DNA from: Planctomycetota bacterium
GTDB taxonomy: Bacteria; Planctomycetota; Phycisphaerae; Phycisphaerales; SM1A02
Direction of reading: 5' to 3'
NCBI GenBank assembly: GCA_003671025.1
Contig: QWPW01000010.1
Coordinates: 19,052 to 83,051 of the forward strand
Length of the DNA stretch: 64,000 nucleotides
The notes beneath the pieces are model-generated. The model had not been told where the DNA came from and ran no database searches. It saw only the letters and a program-made list of their open reading frames with translations. The translations under genes and the position numbers were made by a program. Below are positions 17,837-27,288 of the stretch, piece after piece (within the stretch, counting starts at the first letter, position 1; each line of letters starts with the position of its first letter).

Positions 17837-18435
17837 GTTGCGCGCGCCAGTTGCGTTGATGCGAGTCGCGCGGCCATGATCGCGATCGCTTGCGGGTACG
17901 CAATGCATTCTTCGTCGAAGACGCGTGCGGCGAGGGTGTGCGCGGTGTCGTCGCGATGCACTGCGCAACGGCGCTCTAGTACGAACGCGCCGTGGTCGTA
18001 CTCTTCGTCGACTTCATGAACAGTGCAGCCTGATTCCTGCACGCCCGCGGCAATCACCGCGCGATGGACATGAAGTCCATACATGCCTTGTCCGCCAAAC
18101 TGCGGCAGGAGTCCCGGATGAATGTTGAGGCAACGATCAGCCCAACGCGTGCCCACACGAAACTTGCGCAGATAGCCGGCGAGACAGACGAGATCAACGC
18201 GCGCCGCGTCCAACACCGCATCGATGCGCGTGTCGACATCGTGACCAAGCGGGACACTCGCGACACGCACGCCCGAGTCGCGGCATCGCTGCACACCTTC
18301 GCCATCCATGCGATGCGTGATCACGATTGCGACATGCGCGTCCAGCGCAGAATTCGCTGGCGCACGGCAAAAAGCGTCGAGATTGATCGCGGTGCGTCCA
18401 CCGCCAGAGATCAGGATTCCCAGGCGCAGCGTCAC
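17833..18435 (-). CDS. purN: Phosphoribosylglycinamide formyltransferase
   Basis: Third step of purine synthesis: transfers formyl from 10-formyl-THF to GAR, cytosolic. 'LGILISGGGRTAINL' is the substrate loop (usually ISGxGSN; here the Ser-Asn is replaced by Arg-Thr). 'NIHPGLLPQFGGQGMYGLHVHRAV' contains the catalytic Asn-Ile-His, and 'ESGCTVHEVDEEYDHGAFV' holds the catalytic Asp. 200 aa, normal length. It overlaps its upstream gene (thioesterase) and downstream gene (peptidase) by 4 nt each. Confidence 0.93.
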   Translation of the reverse strand: MTLRLGILISGGGRTAINLDAFCRAPANSALDAHVAIVITHRMDGEGVQRCRDSGVRVASVPLGHDVDTRIDAVLDAARVDLVCLAGYLRKFRVGTRWADRCLNIHPGLLPQFGGQGMYGLHVHRAVIAAGVQESGCTVHEVDEEYDHGAFVLERRCAVHRDDTAHTLAARVFDEECIAYPQAIAIMAARLASTQLARAT

Positions 18436-18872
18436 GCGCTTGTCCCGTCCCGCGGAGTTTCATCGCGCGCAATGGTGTTTAACGGCGCGGTGCGAAAATC
18501 AATCGAGTGTCCCTGCGCATCCACCGCCACCATCGTCAACTGCGCCTCGGTGACGCGCGCCCACGAACCGTCGAGCCGCTGTGCATCGACCACCACTTGC
18601 ACGCACGCCGAGCTGCGACCGAGGCGAATGGTGCGCGAACGAAACTCAACTACTTCGCCCACGTCCACCGGCGCTTTGAAATCGACGCGATCCACCGATG
18701 CGGTGACCCAACGATGCAAGCCGTGACGGCGCGCCTCGACGTATCCCGCTTGATCGATGTAGGCCAAGATGATTCCGCCGAAGATCGTGCCCTGATGATT
18801 GGTGTCGCGCGGCATCATCAGCACGCGCAGTGCAAGTTGAGGGGCGTCCACAGCGGGTAATTCGGCGGGCAT
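18432..18872 (-). CDS. Hotdog-fold acyl-CoA thioesterase (YciA-like)
   Basis: Probable acyl-CoA hydrolase, cytosolic. 'MMPRDTNHQGTIFGGIILAYIDQAGYVEARRH' is the family signature (NxxGxxFGG, then an Asp), and 'VDRVDFKAPVDVGEVVEF' and 'VTEAQLTMVAVDAQG' match the hotdog strands. Start at the ATG at 18872; the ORF-track start is a TTG three codons earlier. 146 aa. The gene is divergent from the glycosyltransferase with about 70 bp between starts, and heads the thioesterase-purN-peptidase operon. Confidence 0.87.
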   Translation of the reverse strand: MPAELPAVDAPQLALRVLMMPRDTNHQGTIFGGIILAYIDQAGYVEARRHGLHRWVTASVDRVDFKAPVDVGEVVEFRSRTIRLGRSSACVQVVVDAQRLDGSWARVTEAQLTMVAVDAQGHSIDFRTAPLNTIARDETPRDGTSA

Positions 18873-18943
18873 GCACACCAATGGTAGCGATGCACATGCG
18901 CCGTCAATGCAGCAGTTCGCGCAAGAACGCCGATCTTCAGCAC

Positions 18944-20503
18944 ATGCCCTTAGCGACGGTGATCATTCCCAACTTCAACAACGGACGTGCAAGTTCGCGC
19001 GACGGTGCACACGATTTTCTCGGCGATTTGCTGGCAAATCTCGAGCTCACGTTGCGTGATGATCCCACCGAACTTGAGATTGTCGTCGCCGATGATGGTT
19101 CGTCCGACGACAGTTTGGCCACGGCGCGCGCATGGTCGCAGCGCGTGTGGAGCACCGACTCACGTCGCGCGGGGCAACCATTTTTGCGCCTCATCGAACT
19201 CCCGCACAGCGGCGTTTTGTCCCATGTGCTCAACGCGCTACATCAACAAACAGAGGGCGAGTTCATCTGTCGTCTCGACGGCGACGTGATCATCGACACG
19301 CCGCGATGGGTCGAGCGGTGCATCGCGCTGATGGGGCGTCATCCAAACGCCGCGGTGATGACTGGTCTGCAAAAACTTCCCGATGGCCGCAACCATGCGT
19401 TCGGCGATGCGATCCTGAGTCCGCTGGGCTACCACCATCTCGGTCAAGGACTGCGTGACGATGAGTTGCCACCCGAACTTGAAGTCGAACATGTGATGGG
19501 GTGTTTTCATGTTTCGCGCCGCGCCGCAATCGCAGCGGTCGGTGGCTACGACGAAGAAGTGTTGCGCGGTCAAACGGAAGAACTAGCCATGCGTCTTAAT
19601 CTCGCGGGCTTTACCGCCTTCGCGACCACTAGTGTGGTGTTTCGACATTTTCATATGCAACGTAATTGGCGCGCGAATGCCGCCGACACTAGTGAGGGCT
19701 TGGGGCGAAGTCTTGACACATTCGCACGCAAGTGGGGTTGTGACCGGCTCGCGCCCGATTTGCGTGAGGTGTGGCAGCGTTGGCAGGGCACGCCGTTGGT
19801 CCAGCGGGCAAGTTTGACCGCGCCCACCGCGTGGAATCCCTTGGAAACAGGGGATTTCACGCAGGATCAGGAGTGGTCGCGCTTTGGTCACGACCCCTCC
19901 GTGACCGCGTCAGTTGCTGCCGAACTGGCCATGTTGCGCTCGGCTCCCGGTCCATTGGCGATCCTTGGTGCGCGCAGCGGACTTACCGCAATGTTGCGCG
20001 CGCGTGATGGCGTCGAAGTGCACGCACTCGAAGAAAATGCAGCGCTTGTTGCCGCGGGGATGACTAAATTTCTGACAATGGCAACGCCGGTTCCATCACT
20101 CAACTTCACACAGGTAAAGACGCTTGAGCAGAGCGGGTTGGCAGAGGATTCGTTTGCCTGCGTTGCGTTGCTTGACAGCATCGAGCGTTTGTGGAATCCT
20201 GTCGGAGTCCTAAGGGAAGCGAGACGCTTGCTCAAACTCAATGGGTTTCTCCTCGTGAGAACTCGAGCGCGGGTAGCGGGAATGGAAAGTCGCGGGGCCG
20301 CGCTGCATCCGTTTGCGGCGCACGAATTGATTCAGATTGTCCGGCATGTTGGTGGCTTCGAGCTTTTGCTCTCGCCATCGGACGCTTCCTCGCTTGATAC
20401 GAGTGGGCGTTGGAACCTTGTCGCACGAAAGTCTGAGTTGGGTACCCGCAGTGTTCACTTTGGCGTCTCGCCGATCGAGCCGACCGCCGCAAATCGAGAG
20501 TAA
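18944..20503 (+). CDS. Two-domain glycosyltransferase family 2 / methyltransferase
   Basis: The first about 310 residues are a GT2 (GT-A fold) glycosyltransferase: 'ATVIIPNFNNGR' at the N-terminus, 'IVVADDGSSDDSL', 'FICRLDGDVIID' (DxD-like metal site) and 'HVMGCFHVSRRAAIAAVGGYDE' followed by 'EELAMRLNLAGF'. The C-terminal about 170 residues resemble a class I SAM-dependent methyltransferase: 'PLAILGARSGLTAMLRA' (motif I region), 'DSFACVALLDSIERLWNPVGVLREARRLLKLNGFLLVR' (in part, motifs IV-V). The glycine-rich motif is weak, so activity is uncertain. Start at MPLATVII (18944); the ORF track starts inside the thioesterase gene. The product probably modifies a surface glycan. No glycan cluster surrounds it. 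Confidence 0.8.
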   Translation: MPLATVIIPNFNNGRASSRDGAHDFLGDLLANLELTLRDDPTELEIVVADDGSSDDSLATARAWSQRVWSTDSRRAGQPFLRLIELPHSGVLSHVLNALHQQTEGEFICRLDGDVIIDTPRWVERCIALMGRHPNAAVMTGLQKLPDGRNHAFGDAILSPLGYHHLGQGLRDDELPPELEVEHVMGCFHVSRRAAIAAVGGYDEEVLRGQTEELAMRLNLAGFTAFATTSVVFRHFHMQRNWRANAADTSEGLGRSLDTFARKWGCDRLAPDLREVWQRWQGTPLVQRASLTAPTAWNPLETGDFTQDQEWSRFGHDPSVTASVAAELAMLRSAPGPLAILGARSGLTAMLRARDGVEVHALEENAALVAAGMTKFLTMATPVPSLNFTQVKTLEQSGLAEDSFACVALLDSIERLWNPVGVLREARRLLKLNGFLLVRTRARVAGMESRGAALHPFAAHELIQIVRHVGGFELLLSPSDASSLDTSGRWNLVARKSELGTRSVHFGVSPIEPTAANRE

Positions 20504-20511
20504 GACTGGCC

Positions 20512-21135
20512 ATGAGCGATCCCGTTACCGAAGCCCCTGTTCTACAAATCACCAAGGCCTCCACGTGGCAAGCAGTTCGACTGCCACTACGCCTGCGCAT
20601 CTTCGAGACTGCTCGTCGCCTCGGCGAAGCATCAGTCACCGAACTCGCGTTGGCGGTTGGACTCAATCGAACCGCGCTCTATTTCCATTTGCGCCAACTC
20701 GAGAAGGCCGGTCTGCTGGTCTCGCGCAGCGGCGCGCCAACTCCAGGACGCCGCGGCAAGCGTCCGCGTTACTACCGCGCGACTGCGCAGGAGATCGCGT
20801 TCCCCCTCGATAAAGATGGCAAGCGCGATACCCAGAAGGCCTGCGATTTCTGGCGCCCTTGGCTCACCGAGAGCCGCGGCGTGGTGCTCGATCCCAAGAG
20901 TCCTGGTGGAACCTCGGCCAAGCGCGTGCTCATGTCATGGGAAAATCTCACCGAGGACGAAGCGGGACGCGTGCGTTCGCTGGCCAACGAACTCGAAGAC
21001 ATCGTTCGTCGCGCGCGCAATCGTGCGAACATGATGCGCAAGGCACCGTGCGCCAATTACCACGTGGGCATGATCATGGTTCCTCTCGAAGGCCAAACCA
21101 TGCCTGGACCAGAGATCAAGTTCAAGTCCAAGTGA
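20512..21135 (+). CDS. ArsR-like winged-helix transcriptional regulator
   Basis: 207-aa DNA-binding protein. Residues about 20-95 form a winged helix: 'LRLRIFETARRLGEASVTELALAVGLNRTALYFHLRQLEKAGLL' (in part) is the helix-turn-helix and 'RRGKRPRYYRA' the wing. No cysteine-rich metal-binding site is visible in the helix, so it is probably not a metal sensor. The C-terminal half has no recognised ligand domain. It starts 8 nt after the GT2 gene and ends at a strong terminator, so the two form an operon. Target unknown. Confidence 0.75.
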   Translation: MSDPVTEAPVLQITKASTWQAVRLPLRLRIFETARRLGEASVTELALAVGLNRTALYFHLRQLEKAGLLVSRSGAPTPGRRGKRPRYYRATAQEIAFPLDKDGKRDTQKACDFWRPWLTESRGVVLDPKSPGGTSAKRVLMSWENLTEDEAGRVRSLANELEDIVRRARNRANMMRKAPCANYHVGMIMVPLEGQTMPGPEIKFKSK

Positions 21136-21169
21136 TCAATACGCACCGATGAGGCGCGTCTAAACACAA

Positions 21170-21210
21170 GCCGCCGACCCTTCGCATTGCGAGGGGTCGG
21201 CGGCGTTTTT
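21170..21210 (+). terminator. Strong intrinsic terminator between regulator and uvrA
   Basis: Perfect 11-bp stem GCCGCCGACCC / GGGTCGGCGGC with a 13-nt loop followed by GTTTTT. On the opposite strand the stem is followed by CTTGTGTTTAG, so it may also stop uvrA transcripts arriving from the right. Confidence 0.9.
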
Positions 21211-21239
21211 CATAGATCGTGTTGCGTGATGCGATGCGC

Positions 21240-24161
21240 TTACTTCGGGGCGAGCATGGTCTTGAGCCACTTGCCCGTCCAACTGCTGCGATGTTTGGCG
21301 AGCTGTTCAGGTGTTCCCGTGGCAACGAGTTTGCCGCCGCGATCGCCGCCTTCAGGCCCGAGGTCGATGATCCAATCCGCGCACTTGACCACGTCGAGGT
21401 TGTGTTCGATGACGACCAGCGTGTGACCTTTGTCGGCAAGTCGCTGCAAGACCTCGAGCAAGCGCGCGACATCGGCGAAGTGCAGTCCAGTCGTCGGTTC
21501 GTCGAGCACGTACAGCGTGGGCGCATCGGTGGCGTTACCGAGCTCGGTAGCCAGTTTGACACGCTGCGCCTCGCCGCCGGAAAGAGTTGTCGATGCTTGT
21601 CCAAGTTGCACATAGCCAAGTCCAACATCGCACAGGCACGTGAGCATGCGGTGGATCTTGGGGTGCGCGTCGAAGAACTGCGATGCCTCCTCGATGGTGG
21701 CTTCAAGCACATCGGCGATGCTTCGTCCGCGATACTTGATTTCCAGCGTTTCGCGGGAATAACGGCGACCACGACAGACTTCGCACGACACAAACACATC
21801 GGGCAAGAAATGCATTTCGATGCGCTTGGTTCCTTGGCCTTGGCACTCTTCGCAGCGGCCGCCTTTGACATTAAATGAGAAACGCCCTGGCTCATATCCG
21901 CGAATTTTTGATTCAGGAACAAGCGCCCAAATGCGGCGAATTTCATCGAAGATTCCCGTGTACGTCGCGGGGTTTGATCGTGGCGTCCGCCCGATGGGAG
22001 ATTGATCGACCTCGATGACGCGTTCGATCTTGTTCAGTCCGGTGACGCGTCCGTGCGCACCAGTCGGGGCGGATTCGCCGAGCACATGCTTGCGCGCGGC
22101 GGGCAGGAGAATGTCGTTGACCAACGTGGACTTGCCCGAACCGGAAACGCCAGTCACGCACACGATGCCGTTGAGTGGAAATGCGACATCGATCGATTGC
22201 AAGTTGTGCTCGCACGCGCCCTTGATCGAAATCGCGCGCGACTCGCTGACCGCGCGACGCGTTGTGGGAATCTCAATGCGCTTGCGTCCCGAGAGATACT
22301 CACCCGTGAGACTGGTTGGATGTGTCGCGATGGTCTGGAAGTTTCCCTGCGCAACCAACGTGCCGCCGTACTTTCCGGGTCCTGGCCCAATGTCAACGAT
22401 CCAATCGGCCGCGCGCATCATGTCTTCGTCGTGTTCAACGACGAGCACACTGTTGCCGATGTCACACAACCGACGCAGGGTGGCGATGAGTCGATCATTG
22501 TCGCGTTGATGCAAACCAATCGTTGGTTCATCGAGCACGTAGCACACGCCAACCAGTCCGCTGCCCACTTGGGTCGCGAGTCGAATGCGTTGCGCTTCCC
22601 CGCCCGAGAGCGTGGAACTGGTGCGATCGAGTGACAAGTAATCGAGTCCCACCGAAGAGAGAAATCCCAAGCGCGCCTGAATCTCTTTGAGGATCGGTGC
22701 TGCGATTTGCCTTGATTCCTCGCTCAATTCGAGCGATTGCATCACCGCCAACGCGCGCGCCACGGTCATGGCCGCGATGTCCGCGATGGAAAGTTTCAGG
22801 GTGCCGCTGTGCAACTTCACCGCGAGCGCTTCGACGCGCAGTCGTGTGCCGTGACAGGTCTCACATGGCGCCTGACTCATGTAGGCGATGAGTCGTTGCT
22901 TGACGCTGTCGCTCTCCGTGTTCTCCATCAACCGAGTGAGATGTGGCATCACACCTTCCCACTTGAAGAGTGGCTTGCCGCTCTCGCTCGCGCTTCCGTG
23001 CATGAGCAGGTTGCGAAGCTTCGCGGGCACATCGGCATACGGAGTGTCGAGACTGATCGCAGCAGCTTTGGCAAAGCCGCGCAATTGCTTGGAGTAGAAG
23101 TGAATCTTGCGCCACGGAGCGATCGCTTCGCGCAGCGGCTTGGTTTGATCGGGCACGCACAACGCTTCGTCAAACTCATTCACATTCCCCAGTCCAGCGC
23201 AGGCGGGACAGGCGCCGTGGGGAGAGTTGAAACTGAACAGTCGCGGCTCGAGTTCTTCGAGAGCGCATTCGGGATGGGTGGGGCAGGCGAACTTCTCGCT
23301 GAAGGGATGCGCTTCCCATGTCTCGCTTCCCGTGTCACCGCTGGCGATGAGCACCACCAGCGAACCGCCCGCGAGTTTCAGCGCCGTCTCGACGCTTTCG
23401 TGAATGCGTTGTCGCGCGGAGTCTTCGATCACGATGCGATCGACGACCGCTTCGATGTCGTGCAGTTCGTAGCGCCCCAAGTTCAGCGGGTTTTCGCCCG
23501 CGTGCTTGAGCACGTCGCGCAGATCAATCACCACGCCGTTGACGCGCGCGCGCACGAGTCCCTGTTTTTGCAGGGATTCCAGCACTTCGCGATGAAATCC
23601 TTTTTTGCCTCGCACCACCGGCGCGCACAACATCGCGCGCTTTGATGCGAACTTCTTCAGCAACGTCTCCACGACCTGGCTCGGGTTCGAAGCAGTGATG
23701 CGCTTGCCGCAGACGTGTGGTGCTTTCGTCTTGCTCGCGCTCTTCGTGGATGCTTTGCTTGATGATTCACTCGCGGCAGTCTTGTGCCAACACGTCGGCG
23801 TGCCGCATCGCGCACACAGCAGTCGCAGGTAATCCCAAATCTCGGTGGTGGTGGCCACGATTGAACGCGGACTGTGACTGCCCGATCGTTGCTCGATCGC
23901 GATCGTCGGAGGGAGTCCGTCGATCGCTTCGACATTCGGTTTCTGCATCTGATCGAGAAACTGGCGCGCGTACGCGGAGAGCGACTCCATGTACTTGCGC
24001 TGGCCCTCCGCGAAAATCGTGTCGAATGCGAGCGAACTCTTGCCGCTGCCAGAAACGCCAGTGATCACCACGAGCTTGTCTCGTGGAAGCTCGAGTGTGA
24101 GGTTCTTCAGGTTGTGTTCGCGTGCACCGCGAACACTGATGGACTTCTCGGGCGTAATCAT
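21240..24161 (-). CDS. uvrA: Excinuclease ABC subunit A
   Basis: DNA damage-recognition ATPase of nucleotide excision repair, cytosolic. Two ABC ATPase modules: Walker A 'GVSGSGKSS' near residue 33 and 'GVSGSGKST' in the second half; two signature motifs ('[12 protein letters not shown]', '[12 protein letters not shown]'); two Walker B/DEPT stretches ('[14 protein letters not shown]', '[14 protein letters not shown]'). The C-terminal zinc finger 'CEECQGQG...CEVCRGRR' is intact, and '[16 protein letters not shown]' is a hallmark. A Ser/Lys/Ala-rich insert ('[18 protein letters not shown]') sits in the first zinc-finger region. Start taken at [10 protein letters not shown] (24161); 24206 is an alternative, and the strong GGAGG in between fits neither well. 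973 aa. Confidence 0.96.
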   Translation of the reverse strand: MITPEKSISVRGAREHNLKNLTLELPRDKLVVITGVSGSGKSSLAFDTIFAEGQRKYMESLSAYARQFLDQMQKPNVEAIDGLPPTIAIEQRSGSHSPRSIVATTTEIWDYLRLLCARCGTPTCWHKTAASESSSKASTKSASKTKAPHVCGKRITASNPSQVVETLLKKFASKRAMLCAPVVRGKKGFHREVLESLQKQGLVRARVNGVVIDLRDVLKHAGENPLNLGRYELHDIEAVVDRIVIEDSARQRIHESVETALKLAGGSLVVLIASGDTGSETWEAHPFSEKFACPTHPECALEELEPRLFSFNSPHGACPACAGLGNVNEFDEALCVPDQTKPLREAIAPWRKIHFYSKQLRGFAKAAAISLDTPYADVPAKLRNLLMHGSASESGKPLFKWEGVMPHLTRLMENTESDSVKQRLIAYMSQAPCETCHGTRLRVEALAVKLHSGTLKLSIADIAAMTVARALAVMQSLELSEESRQIAAPILKEIQARLGFLSSVGLDYLSLDRTSSTLSGGEAQRIRLATQVGSGLVGVCYVLDEPTIGLHQRDNDRLIATLRRLCDIGNSVLVVEHDEDMMRAADWIVDIGPGPGKYGGTLVAQGNFQTIATHPTSLTGEYLSGRKRIEIPTTRRAVSESRAISIKGACEHNLQSIDVAFPLNGIVCVTGVSGSGKSTLVNDILLPAARKHVLGESAPTGAHGRVTGLNKIERVIEVDQSPIGRTPRSNPATYTGIFDEIRRIWALVPESKIRGYEPGRFSFNVKGGRCEECQGQGTKRIEMHFLPDVFVSCEVCRGRRYSRETLEIKYRGRSIADVLEATIEEASQFFDAHPKIHRMLTCLCDVGLGYVQLGQASTTLSGGEAQRVKLATELGNATDAPTLYVLDEPTTGLHFADVARLLEVLQRLADKGHTLVVIEHNLDVVKCADWIIDLGPEGGDRGGKLVATGTPEQLAKHRSSWTGKWLKTMLAPK

Positions 24162-24226
24162 GGGGCACAGATGATAGGGTCCTCCTCGCTCGGTTCTCAC
24201 ACTCATCAGCGCGCGTCTCTCGAAGA

Positions 24227-24766
24227 ATGCGACCTCCGCGCCACGCGATTGTGGGGATTCAGGGAGTTTTTACGATCTCGAGTCGCTCCGAGCCGAAAGA
24301 AACAGTAGAAATTAAGTTCTCCGTGGCATCAATTCAACCAATCCTCGCTTCTCCCGCTCTTGGTGCGCCCACCCCCGCGTGTGGCGTGCAGGGAATTGCG
24401 GTCTCGCCGTTGGCGATTCATAACTTGGTTGTGATGGAAACGGTGTTGCGAGCGGATGGGTGCGTCGCAGCAGGCGCATCGATGCCCAGCGGGACAATTG
24501 CGGCGGCGCAGGTGCCGTGTACGCCGGTCAAACCGACGACACCGACAACCACTGCGACAACCACTGCGACAACAACTGCGACAACAACTGCGACAACCAC
24601 GATTCCGGCGTACACGCACGCCTCGCCCTCAAATGTCGTGCTTCCACGACTTCACGAGGGCAAGACCATCCCAGGACCTGCCGAATGGCGCGCGCTCGAA
24701 CAGCGCGCGTCTTCTTTTAGGTTGCGTGGAAGTGGTGGCTGCATTGGCCGACCAGGCGAGCGCTGA
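24227..24766 (+). CDS. Hypothetical protein with TTTA repeats (uncertain)
   Basis: 179-aa frame divergent from uvrA. Codon choice from about residue 50 onward (GCG, CTC, CGC) resembles real genes here. The middle carries 'KPTTPTTTATTTATTTATTT' encoded by a 12-bp tandem repeat, then 'LHEGKTIPGPAEWRALEQR'. No signal peptide or domain is recognised, and the first 30 codons look noncoding, so the true start may be a later GTG (about 24323) or ATG (24431). It could equally be noncoding sequence with a repeat; the opposite strand gives only a low-complexity Val/Ala frame. Confidence 0.35.
   Translation: MRPPRHAIVGIQGVFTISSRSEPKETVEIKFSVASIQPILASPALGAPTPACGVQGIAVSPLAIHNLVVMETVLRADGCVAAGASMPSGTIAAAQVPCTPVKPTTPTTTATTTATTTATTTATTTIPAYTHASPSNVVLPRLHEGKTIPGPAEWRALEQRASSFRLRGSGGCIGRPGER
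24544..24600. repeat. 12-bp tandem repeat in the hypothetical gene
   Basis: GACAACCACTGC twice, then GACAACAACTGC twice, then a partial fifth copy. The 12-nt period keeps the reading frame of the putative gene. Confidence 0.9.
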
Positions 24767-24825
24767 GCGCGCCGTTGACTCTAGTTAATTGATGATCGCG
24801 TCCTCCGTGCGCCGAACATCAGTTC

Positions 24826-25143
24826 ATGAACCAACCCATCAACCAAATCGGGTGCACCAGCGAAGAACTGCGCACGCTTTCAGCTGAATTCGCAGCGAGC
24901 CGAGCGTCTGCGTCACGTTGGCGACTCATCGCCGTGGGCACCATCGCCTGCGCTGGCGGCATCGTGCTCGGCGGAATGCAGCAAGTGTCCACCCGCAAGA
25001 TGCAAGCCATCGTGCTTGACCCTTCGCGCAGCTCGGGCCGATGGAACTCCACTCTGCTCGCGGTCGATGAGTCGGGCAAAGTGTATTCGCTGAACACTTC
25101 CAAACCGCAGACGGTGTGGGAAGCGTTCATGTACTCGCCGTGA
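24826..25143 (+). CDS. Small single-pass membrane protein, hypothetical
   Basis: 105 aa with one predicted membrane helix at about residues 36-53 ('LIAVGTIACAGGIVLGGM') and a short C-terminal domain ending 'GKVYSLNTSKPQTVWEAFMYSP'. I do not recognise a family. The C-terminal 'LAVDESGKVYSLN' hints at a single beta hairpin. Converges on nrfA with a 21-nt gap. The ATG at 24826 has no strong ribosome binding site. Confidence 0.6.
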   Translation: MNQPINQIGCTSEELRTLSAEFAASRASASRWRLIAVGTIACAGGIVLGGMQQVSTRKMQAIVLDPSRSSGRWNSTLLAVDESGKVYSLNTSKPQTVWEAFMYSP

Positions 25144-25164
25144 GTGCTTCTCGCATCGAGTGAA

Positions 25165-26658
25165 TCATTCGTCCTTCGCGAGCCGTGCACTCTCGGCGAT
25201 GACCGTCGTTCCTTGACGCGCGAGATCGATGCATTCGGCGAGCACGCGCGCCGCTTCTTGCGGCGCGTGGAATCCCATCGAGTTCTCAGCGCTCACCCAG
25301 TCGAGGCGAAACTGTGCGCCGCGCTGCAGCGCGCGTGCCTTGTCGAGGTCTACCTCAGCGACGCCATCGCCTTTCGCTTGCGCGATACGCGTGATGAGTT
25401 CGCTCACCGCCGCCTCACCACGATGCAGCAGTCCTGCAGTCGTGTCTTGAATCGTCTGCACGCGCGCGAGCAGCACGTTTTCATCGGTGGGATGGCAGTT
25501 CAAACACGCGCCCGCAATGTTGAGCAGCGGACTGCGCACGTGGTGACTGGAGATTTTCACTGCGCCGACGCGTTCGTAGGGCATGTGGCAATCCGCGCAT
25601 GAAACACCCATTTGCGCGTGAACTCCCTGCGACCACATTTCAAACTCTGGATGTTGCGCTTTCAACGCGGGTGCGCCCGAAACCGCATGCGTCCAATCGC
25701 TGAAACCGATCGAGTTGTAGTACGCCTCTTGCGACTCAACTTTGAGTCCGTTCATCCACGGATAGGTGAGTCGCTTGGTTTCGGGAGCGAAGTAATACTC
25801 GACATGACATTGACCGCACACGAGTGAACGCATCTCTTGACGCGACGCGAGTGCGTTGGGGTTGTAGGGAACTTTCTTGTCACCTTGACGCCATCGCTCG
25901 ATGCTCGGCAGATGCGCTTGCGGCGCAGAGCTCGCCGCAAGCGCGGCCATTCCTTCCAGCATGGCAGGACGCGACACGCGTAGCGAGAGCGTCTTGGGAT
26001 CGTGGCAATCCAAGCACGCGACCGGATGACTCACCAGCGCAGTCGCTTCTGCGTAGGGAAGTTTGCACACCTCGGAAAATCCTGCGAGCAACTGCGCTTG
26101 ACCGTTGGGCGAGAGCAGGGGATCGGTGGGAACACCGACGGCTCCGGCTTCGAGACCCTTGGCGCGGTACGCAGGAATCACGCTCGCGTGACAGTGAAGA
26201 CACGCGCCCGGTTGCTTCTTCTGCTTGACGCGTTCGGTCTCGCGTTGGTCTTGCAACATGTAGCTGTGACCGCGGTCTTCGCGAAAGTCGATGGCGAAGG
26301 CGTATCCCGCCCAAATGTTGCGCCACACGGGGTTTTCATCGAGTTTTTGAAACCCGTCGCTTCCGCCATAGCGGGTTCGCTCGGTGTCGACAGTGCGCTT
26401 GTAGCTGTCGTACTGATGCGGGAAGTCGCGCCCCCACGTCGCGGGATCCACGGTGGTTTCGTTGAGATCGACGGTGCGATACGCGACTTGCAACGCTTCT
26501 GCTTTGCGATCGCTGATGTTGGTGAGCAACGCCGCAACACCGAAGGTTCCGCCCGCAGCGGCGACCGCGGTGACGACCCACAGTCGTCGCGAAGAGCGAG
26601 GAGGAGCTGCGAGTGCGGACGTGTTCTTGTTCGTGTTGTCATGCATGTTGTCGTTCAT
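25165..26658 (-). CDS. nrfA: Ammonia-forming cytochrome c nitrite reductase, catalytic subunit
   Basis: Periplasmic pentaheme enzyme that reduces nitrite to ammonium with six electrons. An N-terminal anchor/signal helix ('RRLWVVTAVAAAGGTFGVAALL') is present. Five heme motifs appear in order: CLHCH, CLDCH, CGQCH (followed by 'VEYYF'), CADCH, CLNCH. 'KRLTYPW' and 'HPEFEMWSQGVHAQMGVSCADCHMPY' (in part) are family hallmarks around the active site and calcium site. The first, active-site heme normally uses CxxCK; here it is CxxCH, as in the known CxxCH branch of NrfA. 497 aa. The start overlaps the nrfH stop (ATGA), so nrfHA is one operon. Confidence 0.94.
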   Translation of the reverse strand: MNDNMHDNTNKNTSALAAPPRSSRRLWVVTAVAAAGGTFGVAALLTNISDRKAEALQVAYRTVDLNETTVDPATWGRDFPHQYDSYKRTVDTERTRYGGSDGFQKLDENPVWRNIWAGYAFAIDFREDRGHSYMLQDQRETERVKQKKQPGACLHCHASVIPAYRAKGLEAGAVGVPTDPLLSPNGQAQLLAGFSEVCKLPYAEATALVSHPVACLDCHDPKTLSLRVSRPAMLEGMAALAASSAPQAHLPSIERWRQGDKKVPYNPNALASRQEMRSLVCGQCHVEYYFAPETKRLTYPWMNGLKVESQEAYYNSIGFSDWTHAVSGAPALKAQHPEFEMWSQGVHAQMGVSCADCHMPYERVGAVKISSHHVRSPLLNIAGACLNCHPTDENVLLARVQTIQDTTAGLLHRGEAAVSELITRIAQAKGDGVAEVDLDKARALQRGAQFRLDWVSAENSMGFHAPQEAARVLAECIDLARQGTTVIAESARLAKDE

Positions 26659-27155
26659 GGCGCGATTCCTCGTTGCTCGAAACGATCTGGAATGTGTGTG
26701 TGCTCAGCCGCGTGTGCAACGCCGGGATGGCAACGCACACATCCGTCGTCGATCACGTTTTGTGCGTGGCTCGCCGACGGCTGATGAAAGAGTTGTCCAT
26801 GGCAACGAACGCAATTGGCTTCGACCACCGCGAGTCCAGGTTCATGGATGCGAATGTGTTCGGGGAATCCACCGAGCGTGAAGGCTTTGGAGTGGTGCCA
26901 TCCGTTGAGACTTTTGGTGAGCCACTTGCCCACAAGGTCGTGCGGGACATGGCAATCGTTGCAAGTGGTGACCGCATGATGACGGCCGCGCTCCCATGCA
27001 GTGAATTGAGGTCGCATGACGTGGCAATTCAAACACGCCGAAGGATCATCGGACATGTACGCCGTTCCCTCGGCGTAGTGAAACGTGAAGGCGCCGACTC
27101 CGAGGGTCACACCCACCAAGATCACTGTGACGATGCGTAGCTTGCTGTGCCTCAT
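26655..27155 (-). CDS. nrfH: Cytochrome c nitrite reductase small subunit NrfH
   Basis: Membrane-anchored tetraheme quinol dehydrogenase of the NapC/NirT family that passes electrons from menaquinol to NrfA. One N-terminal helix ('IVTVILVGVTLGVGAFTFHY') is followed by four CxxCH sites: CLNCH, CNDCH, CVRCH, CVRCH. 'YMSDDPSACLNCHVM' and 'ATCNDCHVPH'-like spacing match the family. 166 aa. A GGAGAG element lies about 8-13 nt upstream of the ATG. No clear full FNR box was found in the 130-bp gap to uvrB. Confidence 0.94.
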   Translation of the reverse strand: MRHSKLRIVTVILVGVTLGVGAFTFHYAEGTAYMSDDPSACLNCHVMRPQFTAWERGRHHAVTTCNDCHVPHDLVGKWLTKSLNGWHHSKAFTLGGFPEHIRIHEPGLAVVEANCVRCHGQLFHQPSASHAQNVIDDGCVRCHPGVAHAAEHTHIPDRFEQRGIAP

Positions 27156-27288
27156 AGAGAACTCTCCATACGGGAGGGCACTCTATCATGTAATCTGGAT
27201 CTTGATATCCGTATTGCGCGGTCGCGCCGAGAAATCGTGGTTTTTCCTTTTCGACTTTGGATCGCTGTCCCCGGCGGTCATGCACGTG

